A program made the translations under genes and the position numbers. The notes beneath the pieces were generated by a model, which searched no databases, had not been told where the DNA came from, and saw only the letters and a list, made by a program, of their open reading frames with translations. Shown in pieces: positions 56,282-64,000 of a stretch of DNA of 64,000 bases (positions within the stretch are counted from its first letter, which is position 1; each line of letters starts with the position of its first letter). The stretch comes from Sambucus nigra (lineage: Eukaryota; Streptophyta; Magnoliopsida; Dipsacales; Adoxaceae), in the NCBI GenBank assembly GCA_949130495.1, contig OX422219.1, positions 264,911,111 through 264,975,110 on the forward strand, given 5' to 3'.

Positions 56282-58060
56282 ATGGAAAACTTGTATAATC
56301 GGATGCCAATTTTTGACGGGACTAATTATGCTTATTGGAAAGCCCATATGAAATCTCAATTAAAGGCCAATGGTGAACGTGTCTGGGTTGTATGTCAAAG
56401 AGGGTGGAATTATCCCACTGTCACCGTAGATAATGTGACAAACCTTAAATCGATGCCAGACTGGACTGCGAAAGATTTTAAATGGAGCACATAAAACTCT
56501 CGTGGGCTAAGTGCAATTTCTGGAGGCGTCACACCTGACGAGTTCTAACTCATCAGGAGGTATACCACATCAAAAGAAGCATGGGATGTTCTTCAACATA
56601 CCCATAAAGTCACTAATGCTGTTAAAGAATCTACATTGAAATATTTAACTACTCAATTTGAAACAATTATCATGCTTGAATCGGAGTGTTTTGATGAATT
56701 CTATGCTCGTTTATCTTATATTTTAAATACTAGCATCAATCTTGGTGAGCATATTCCTGATGCTCGAGTAGTTAAAAAGATTTTAAGATCATTGACTAAG
56801 CATTTTATCCCTAATGTCACTATGCTAAATTCAATAGGAAATTTGAGAAGTCTTAAATCAGAAGAACTGGTAGGAGATCTCCAGACATATGAAATTGATA
56901 TGTTTCCTAATACGATTAAATCTAAAGATAAAGGGATAACACTTAAATCCCAAACTAGAAAAAGTGAGGGGTTAGCTAAAAAGAGGGGTGAGTCGTCTAA
57001 AAGAAAAGAGGAAGAAACGTCAGATTCGTAGTTTGATTTTGATTTAGATGATCTGGCATTATTTACAAAAAAATTCACGAAATTTCTCAAATTAAAAAAT
57101 AATGGCAATTTCAAAGATAAAAAGAATTTTGGGAAAAATAAATTTGGAAAGAAGAATGATAAAGATAAAAATGGCACTCCTAAAAGAGACGAATATAGAT
57201 GTTATGAGTGTGACAGTAGAGGTCATAAAGCTTTTGAGTGTCCAACTAGGTTGAAACGTCAAGGCGAAGGCAAAGCTGCTTTAAATCGGTGGATTTTGGA
57301 GACGAGTCACCACATGAATGAAACTTCAATGCATTAATGGCTTGTATTATGAGTATAGATAGTTCACCTCGTGACGATGAGGAAGGTACTTCACAAGGAC
57401 ACCTCTACAGTGAAAGCGATGTGAGTGAGGGGGATGATGCTTCAAGTGAGAAGGAGAGTGACCTACGATGTGCCTACGCCGATTTGTATGATGATTTATT
57501 TAAAACATAACAAGGGTTTAGATTTTAGGATCATCGCCTTAGAAAAATATTTAGGATAGATAAGAGAGAGAAAGAGAGAGAGAAAGTTTGTGTTGAGAGA
57601 GATAAAGTTTTTATAGTGAGAGAAAGTCAGTTTGGAGGGAGAGAGGAGTTTTGAGAGAGATAAATGGGACTTGACCAAGCAAGTGGCTAGTCTTATGAGT
57701 GATCTCCTTGCATCTGTGGAATCTAGGAAGAACCTTGAAGCCCTTGTATCCCAACTAACTCATGACCTTGAGAGATCCCGGGAGGTCAAGATAAAGATAG
57801 AGGACAGATCTGGAAAGATGTGAAAGATGCTCCTCGCTCTTGTTTTAGGGTTTAGTGAAAGGTAGTAAATTGGTTTTGATGATTATTTGACGTCTCATAT
57901 TACACTAGAACTAATTCCTGAGTTTATAATGAATCCATATGGCCATTAAACAAAACCCCAAAGAAGAGTTTGGCCAAGAAAAGCAAACCATTATTGGCCT
58001 AAGGATGTGTATTTTTGTACCTACTGCAAGAGAAAAGGTCACCTTAGGGAGTTTTTCTAT
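56282..58060 (+). pseudogene. Element H: Sirevirus-type copia gag
   Basis: Starts at ATG 56282 with the copia gag N-terminus (FDGTNYAYWKAHMKSQLKA). UBN2-type capsid continues to about 57000 (SKEAWDVLQHTHK, then FYARLSYILNT). A first zinc knuckle CYECDSRGHKAFEC is at 57200-57241. An acidic stretch, then a coiled-coil-like part (57632-57823, for example SLMSDLLASVESRKNLEALV), then a second knuckle near 58016 whose last Cys is Phe (CTYCKRKGHLREFF). All this stays in one frame but has stops at 56492, 56549, 57029, 57508, 57651 and 57821 among others. Two knuckles separated by a coiled coil is a Sirevirus (SIRE/Maximus) layout. Confidence 0.85.
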
Positions 58061-58462
58061 ATTTTGGGTCAAACACGATGCACAAATGCTCTGTCACCCA
58101 CACTAGTGATCTTACTAGTATTAGAGAGCAAGTTGAGTTTCTACTTGCCACTTCTCATAGCTTGATGGAAGAGTTCAAACGGATGTCTTTGTTGTTAGTG
58201 AATACTTCCAACATCCTGACTAGAACCACCAACAACAAGGGTAAACAAAAGGTTACCACTTATTGGGTGCCTCAAAATGATGAAAAAACCCTTGTTGTTC
58301 ATGTTTCTCTTAAAGTACATCATACCTCACAGTGGTATTTTAATAGTGGGTGCTTCAGGCACATGACCGGTGATGTCTCATTTGTTACCTACCTACAGGA
58401 TCGTAAGGAAGTTAAATTCACTTTTGGATATGGGAGAAAGTCTAGAATAGTAGAATGAGGTA

Positions 58463-58470
58463 CTATAGAG
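58463..58470. repeat. Target site duplication CTATAGAG, left copy
   Basis: Exact 8-bp copy at 59049-59056; 8 bp is the hAT-type length. Confidence 0.95.
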
Positions 58471-58658
58471 TAGGGGTGGCCATAGGCCCGAGGCCCGCTA
58501 AGCCCGCCCAACCCGCCCAATAAAAAAATAGGGCTTGGGTAAGGTGAATAGGCCCGCAAAGCGGGCTTGGCAAAATTTTATAGGCCCGATTTTTTTTCGG
58601 GCGGGCTTGGGCATGAGTTCTTAAGCCCGATGAGGCCCGGCCCGGCCCGAGGCCCGAA

Positions 58659-58697
<39 letters not shown>

Positions 58698-59048
58698 GGG
58701 GGGGGGGGAACTTTTATAAATATAAAAACGTACACCAAGTCTTTTCATGTAGAGTGAGAAACTTTATATATGGACTTTGTAATATATGGAGTTTAGAACA
58801 TATTTTTAATTAAAAAAATTGGTCTTTAAATAAAAAAATAGGTATTTTAATTTTAAAAAAAATCTTTTAATTAACATAATAAGGCCCAATCGGGCGGGCC
58901 TGGGTAAAGAGCTTTAAAATCTGGGCGGGCTTGGGATTACATAATAAGGCCCGATCTGGGCCCGAGCGGGCTTGGGATAGCACTTAATTTTTCAAGCCCG
59001 GCCCGAGCCCGACCGGGCCTGCCCAGGCCTGGCCCACGGCCACCCCTA
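58471..59048. mobile_element. Non-autonomous hAT-type DNA transposon (578 bp)
   Basis: Terminal inverted repeats TAGGGGTGGCC...GGCCACCCCTA and an 8-bp duplication CTATAGAG point to hAT. Both ends are packed with GGCCCG/CGGGCC/GGGCTTG words; the centre is AT-rich with a TA run and an 11-base G run (58698-58708). It encodes no transposase. ORFs read across it are artefacts. It lies in pol of H, so it inserted after H. Confidence 0.93.
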
Positions 59049-61445
59049 CTATAGAGATACCTAGGTTTCCTAAGCTAGAGAATGTTTTGTACCTCAAAGG
59101 TTTGAAAAAGAACCTTGTTAGCATTAACCAACTGTGCGACGCTGACTTTGCAGTAAAGTTTAACTAGAAGGAGTGTTATGTTTATGATCAAGTCGGTAAA
59201 CTTCTATTACAAGGGGTGAGGACAAAAGATAATAGTTATGGGATTGTACCCAAGTCCTCATTTATCTGCAACAGTGCCACAATCACTCCTATGGATCTGT
59301 AGTATCAACATCGAGGTCATGTGAATTTTAGAGATTTAGAGCGCTTGGCTAAAAAGGACCTTGTACGTGGCTTACCATCACTTGGAAACCCAACTTCCAC
59401 GATTTATGGACCCTTTCAGTTGGGAAAGCAATTCTGTTGCCCCCATAGGAAGTTGAATTCCATTACCACTTCATTAGTGCTTGAGTTTATTCACATGGAT
59501 CTTATGGGTCCTACTCGTACTGAGAATTTTAGTGGTAAGAGGTATATCCTCGTAATGGTAGATGATTTCTCTCATTATTCCATAATAGGTTTTCTAAGAG
59601 AGAAATCTGATCCTGTAGAGTTTCTTACGACCTAGTTTCTTGTCTCACAAAATCAACATGGTGTCATTATTAACAGAATGCATAGTGACATCGACACTGA
59701 ATTTAAGGAAGCGGATGTGGATCTTTGCTGTGATAGACTCGGGATTAAACATGAATTTTTGAGCATGAAGACTCCTCAGTAAAATGTGATTGTTGAGAGG
59801 AAGGATCGGACGATTCTGGAGATGGCTAGATCTATGCTTCTAGGTAGTAGAGTTTCTAGGAGATTTTGGGCAGAGGCGGTGTCTAGGACGTGCCACATAG
59901 TGAATAGGGTCTATCTTCATCCACACACACTTTAGATGCCTTATGAATTATGGACTGGAAAGAAGCCCAACCTTTCATATGTTCATGTTTTGGGGAGAAA
60001 ATTCTACATCCTACGGGATAAAGAGCAATTAGGATAATTCGACTCCTGGAGCGACGATGGAATATTAGTAGGCTATTCATCGACGAGCAAAGCTTACCGG
60101 GTTTTTAACCTGAGCAACATTAAGGTTATGGAGTCAATAAATCTCACCTTATAAGATGATGAATCACTGACATTTGTTGATTCTAGCTTTTTGTGTGAGG
60201 ATGACATACTTCAAGTTGATGATCCCATTGTCCCTCACACACCCAGGCTAGACCCTACTCCTAACTTAGGAGACACACCTTCTTGGGTTCGCAAGAGTCA
60301 TGACCCTTCCACCATTCTATAAGATCCCACTTTAGGGGTTAAGACTCATGCTCAGCTAGAGAACATGTTTAGATTTCTGTGCTAAACGTCTAAAGTCGAG
60401 CCCACGAACGTTAAAGAAACACTCAAAGATGAACAGTGGATATCCATTATGTAAGATGCGTTTCTTCACTTTAGAAAGAATGATGTCTGGGAACTCGTCC
60501 CCCGACCTAGTGAGAAGAATGTGATTGGTACAAAGTGGATCTATAAGAATAAGATGGATGAGAATGGTACCATTATATGCAATAAGCCTAGGTTGGTCGA
60601 TCAGGGCTCACACAGATAGAGGGTGTAGACTTTGAGGAAACATTTTCTCCTGTCGTGAGGCTTGAGTTCATCTGTTTACTACTAGCCATCGCATGTTATC
60701 TGTACTTCAAGATATATTGGATGGATGTCAAGAGTGCCTTTATGAATGGAATTCTATCGGAGGAGGTTTACATGGAACAACCAAAAGGGTTTGAAGACTC
60801 TAAGCTCCCTGAACATGTTTATTATCTGAGAAAAGCCCTGTATAGTTTGAAGCAAGCACCCCGTGCTTGGTATAAGAGGATTAATTCCTATCTATTTACG
60901 TGTGGCTTCAATAGAGGGGAAGTTGATAAGACATTGTTTGTTAAGAGAGGAAATGGCGCTAGTTTGGTTGCCTAGGTCTATGTGGACGACATAGTCTTTG
61001 GATCTATGTGCTCCCACCATGCTAACAACTTTGATGAGGAGATGAAGTGTGAGTTTGAGATAAGAATGGTTGGTGATCTTTCTTTCTTCCTTGGTATCCA
61101 GGTTCGTCATCTAGAGGATAGGATGTTTATCTCCCAATCCAAGTATGCAAGAGACCTTATGAAGAAATTTAGTTTAGACTCCGCTAAGAATGAATGTACC
61201 CCAATGAGTACCTCAACTAAGCATAGCAAGGACACTTATGGAAAGGACATAGAGCAAACCTTGTATCGGAGTATGTTATGTAGTCTTTTCTACTTGACTT
61301 CCAGTCGTCTCGACATCGCCTTTAGTATTGGAGTCTGTGAGTGAAATCAGGCATCCCCAAAAGAGTCATACTTACTCGCTCTTAAACATATTATAAAATA
61401 CATGAGTGGGACTCTCCCATGCGTAATTCGGTATTTCCTTTGATA

Positions 61446-62508
61446 AATAGTGTATCGGGGGGTTCCTTTTTGGATTTAGCTTTACGAGACGCCCCACGCA
61501 CGAAACGTAGTACAATGTTGAGAGTAGAGAGAAGTTTTCTCCTTATTAATGGTATGTATGTTATTTAAAGAATAAACATTTATATTGAAGCTTAATATTA
61601 ATGTGGGACGTATTAAGACGTACAACTGGTATAAGTTAATAATTGGAACCACTATAGTCTGGTAAGGCACATATGTGAAAATATAATTAAATGTGATTAG
61701 AATGGAAATGATGCGAGGCTTATGTTAGGATGGCAGGTCATGTGGGTATAGGCCGTGCGTATGGTAAGGTAGGTTGTCCTCATATGGGTGGGGTAACTTA
61801 ATTAAGGTTACAGGACACGATTAGGTGCGCGCTGTAGATCAGAGGTGAGTTTGGGGGTTTCACGAGAGTGCAACTCCATTGTAATTATGAAATAGTGCAT
61901 TTATATTTTTGTTATGCACGGTTAACACACTTGCTAAACATTTTTACACCTCGGGCTCTGACCCATTTATTTCTCTCTTTGGCTACGTATGTATATATTG
62001 TACTACTGGTGTCCCGTCACATGGCTACCTGATGCTTTTCTATCTAGAGTCCTAGGAGCAGTAGCAGATGTGGACTATTGTGGGATTTAGATTGTAGTCG
62101 CTTCATATTCCTGTGTAAATCTAGATAGGATTCATGTTGTACATCGGGTTTACACCCAAGAGTTATTTGTAGGTATTTATATTTCTTCTTTATGGTTGTT
62201 GTACTGTCTATGACCCGACAGCTTATTCGGGTATATTTTTTGATGTACTTATGATGTTTTTGAGAGTATGTCCTTTCTTCATGTTGAACATGTATATTCT
62301 TATTTCATGTTAATAGTCATTCTCATTATTGGTTTGAATTCCATTGTATGTTTTTGTTTACATTTTGGCATCTGCTTTTATAGTTTCGGGTAGTTAGCCT
62401 TATCTTTTTTTGTATAGTTGGTTGATGATGAGCATGAGTCATCTGCGATTCCTGATTTAATGTAGTACAGGGCTGGCCACCCATTATTATTTTGAGTGGG
62501 GTGTCACA
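61446..62508 (+). repeat. Element F 5' LTR, truncated at its left
   Basis: Homologous to the last 1.08 kb of E's LTR on the opposite strand (from GTGTATCGGGGGG to GGGGTGTCACA). The first about 2.4 kb of the LTR, including the palindrome region, are missing: it abuts RNase H of H directly. Confidence 0.85.
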
Positions 62509-62510
62509 GA

Positions 62511-62522
62511 TGGTATCAGAGC
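62511..62522 (+). other. Element F primer binding site (tRNA-iMet)
   Basis: TGGTATCAGAGC, two bases after the LTR end. Confidence 0.95.
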
Positions 62523-62679
62523 ATCAGGTTCTAGTGTCTTTAGGATCTGTTCAGGTTCTCTTCATTCCTTCGCAAGCGTTCTTGATGTAGAGCCCTACTA
62601 TTATGATTGTTGTGTTCACTATGTCTATTTCCTTCTGCGAGGTGTACTCACTTGAATGACGTTCTGACGCAGTTGCTCT

Positions 62680-63250
62680 TATCTCAGACATCACCAATAA
62701 TAAGTCATCCAGGAAGGGTCAAGATGAGAGATGCAATACTCATAAGAGATTTTGGGTACGCTGTGACTGGAGGTATTTCCTTTCTGTGACTCAGGCGGAG
62801 ATAAGGAGAATATTTATATCGATGAATCAAGGTGATCTAACGGTGGTCAAGTAAGAAGGAGAATTGACTTAAATGGAGAATTCGGTGATCGATAAAGTAA
62901 GTGTTGAGTATAAGTAGATTGTGAAGTTATGGGGAGGTTTAGATTGAGTAATTAGTCAATATTTGTTAGGAAACCTTGTTTCTGACTTTTACCGATGAAA
63001 GGTATTTAGTGTTGTCCCATTTTCAGGAGTATCGTCTTCATTTAAGAACGGAGTAAGAAATTAGAGACTCAGGTTTATTGTGTAGGACTGAAGAAGTTTT
63101 CAGGGGTCGCAATAGCATTTTGTCCTTCAAGATGATTAGGAAGGATTTTAGGGAAGACGTTTCTCTTGTTGAGAAATAGGCTTTAGAAAGAAAGTTTGTC
63201 CTAAAAGAAGTAGAGGACTATGAACAAGGATTCATGGATGAAGGGAAACG
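62680..63250 (+). pseudogene. Element F: gag remnant
   Basis: Near 62823 the reading MNQGDLTVVK, a stop, then EGEL matches the capsid motif seen in E and B. The surrounding reading is broken in all frames. No zinc knuckle or pol recognised. Confidence 0.55.
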
Positions 63251-64000
63251 ATTGAATTTTGGAAGTATATGGTAGAATACCTTTCTTTGGGTTTAGGTCA
63301 TGCTTTATGCAGTATTGGGAACGTCGCATGTAAAGTATAATGAGTGGTTAGTTGCTATAACCATATGGTGGACAAAATTTCCTTCGAGGAAGGAGTGAGT
63401 AAGTGTTGTCCTTGTATGGAATCTTTTGAGATAATAAATCATCTCGTGAGGATCTGGTAGAGAGTTATGCCATTGATTTCTGGAAGTGCAGACTATTAAT
63501 GTTTGTTGAGTGGTGGTTATAAGGTTATTATTTTATAGATAGGCTAAGAAAGGTAATTGTGGTATTGCAACGAGGGAAGGACGTGTCTTGTGAAAATGCT
63601 CTGATGTGATGTAAAGGATTTATATATAACTGAAGAGGTTCAAAGTTTGGAAGATTCATTGTTAATCAGGGAATTTAGCTCAGGGTTGCGCTAGTTTGGA
63701 GGATAAGTTGTTGGTAGGAGTATTGTATTTGTTGAGGCCTTGTGTCTTGAATATAAGGTGTTTGTTTGGCGTGTCGAAAGACATGGAATTATTTATATTG
63801 CATTGTTATATTAGCCTTCGGGCAATATCTATAATTCAAAAACCTTTTATAAAACCTTAACCCTGGTTCAATTGATCCCAATCCCCGACAAAGCTACACA
63901 GTAGTGTATTGGGAGGGTTCCTTATTTGAATTTCGCTTGCGAGATCTCCCCCGCATGAAGGTAGCTTATGTCAGGAATTGAGAAGAGTTCAACCATTAGA
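63251..64000 (+). other. Element F non-coding interior
   Basis: Corresponds to E's interior at about 29460-30250 in the opposite orientation (for example GTTTGTTTGGCGTGTCGAAAG near 63760 against its complement near 29715). No gene seen. Confidence 0.75.

Larger units (their letters stand above)
58078..61445 (+). pseudogene. Element H: copia pol pseudogene, 3' end lost
   Basis: Protease near 58340 has WYFNSGCFRHMTGD, where the catalytic Asp of DSG is Asn. The hAT-type insertion (58471-59048) follows. Then GAG-pre-integrase (HVNFRDLERLAKKDLVRGLP, 59318-59378) and integrase with HMDLMGP, HSDIDTEF and VERKDRTILEMARSML, giving D, D, E. RT: WIYKNKMDENG near 60540, MDVKSAFMNG near 60720, LYSLKQAPRAWY near 60840, catalytic YVDDIVFGS near 60980 just after a TAG. 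RNase H starts near 61340 and breaks off after SGTLPCVIRYF at about 61441. At least ten stops and several frameshifts. Order protease-integrase-RT identifies copia. Confidence 0.9.
61446..64000 (+). mobile_element. Element F: non-autonomous gypsy element of the E family, cut by window end
   Basis: Truncated LTR, primer site at 62511-62522, leader like E's, gag remnant, and the LTR-like internal segment at 63850-63990, in the same order as E. Pol is absent as far as the window goes. Confidence 0.82.

Noticed and set aside
58463..58738. 91-codon minus-strand ORF
   Set aside because: It is a reading of GGCCC words and the AT/G microsatellite in the hAT-type element.

Overview
The window is eukaryotic plant nuclear DNA, most likely dicot pericentromeric or other repeat-rich heterochromatin. 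Nearly all of it is LTR retrotransposons at different stages of decay, several nested in one another. I recognise no host gene, tRNA, rRNA or CRISPR array. The plant assignment rests on chromodomain-bearing Ty3/gypsy elements, Sirevirus-like Ty1/copia elements, initiator tRNA-Met primer binding sites and a GGCCC-rich hAT-type non-autonomous transposon.

Layout. A, an old minus-strand Ty3/gypsy element (1-2818 and 13462 to about 14.7 kb), is split by B, a complete minus-strand chromovirus (2819-13461) with 2.9-kb LTRs, primer binding site, polypurine tract and an exact GATCA target duplication. The split falls inside a 142-codon ORF between A's primer site and gag that has no family I recognise. 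D (15856-22167, plus, duplication AAAAG) is a complete but pol-less Sirevirus-like copia element. A poorly resolved old copia remnant lies at 22.2-25.7 kb. E (25685-37460, minus) has two 3.5-kb LTRs around only 2.1 kb of internal DNA, and one LTR is split by K, a solo copia LTR (about 33596-36221). 37.5-42.1 kb holds a copia tail, a large nested inverted repeat and gypsy scraps. G, an old minus-strand gypsy RT fragment (41742-42475), is interrupted by C, a complete plus-strand chromovirus (42481-52658, duplication CTCAT). Then follow a gypsy RNase H/integrase remnant J (53270-54283), a 720-bp solo LTR I (54284-55003, duplication CTTAT), a Sirevirus-like copia pseudogene H (to about 61445) carrying a 578-bp hAT-type insertion (58471-59048, duplication CTATAGAG), and a truncated plus-strand relative of E, called F, which runs off the right edge.

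How the parts relate. B and C are related chromoviruses with gag, protease, RT, RNase H, integrase and chromodomain, all disabled by stops, frameshifts or deletions. E, F and D lack pol and, if they moved, used proteins from relatives. No element here looks able to move by itself. The most interesting signals are non-coding: unrelated LTR families each carry a cluster of short TCGA/TTCGAA-centred palindromes, three gypsy families share a GCAAG...CTTGC stem next to a GC-type splice-donor-like sequence, and a 156-bp near-perfect foldback sits inside a larger inverted repeat. I could not run searches or alignments; LTR ends were set by reading repeat pairs, TG...CA termini, primer sites and target duplications.
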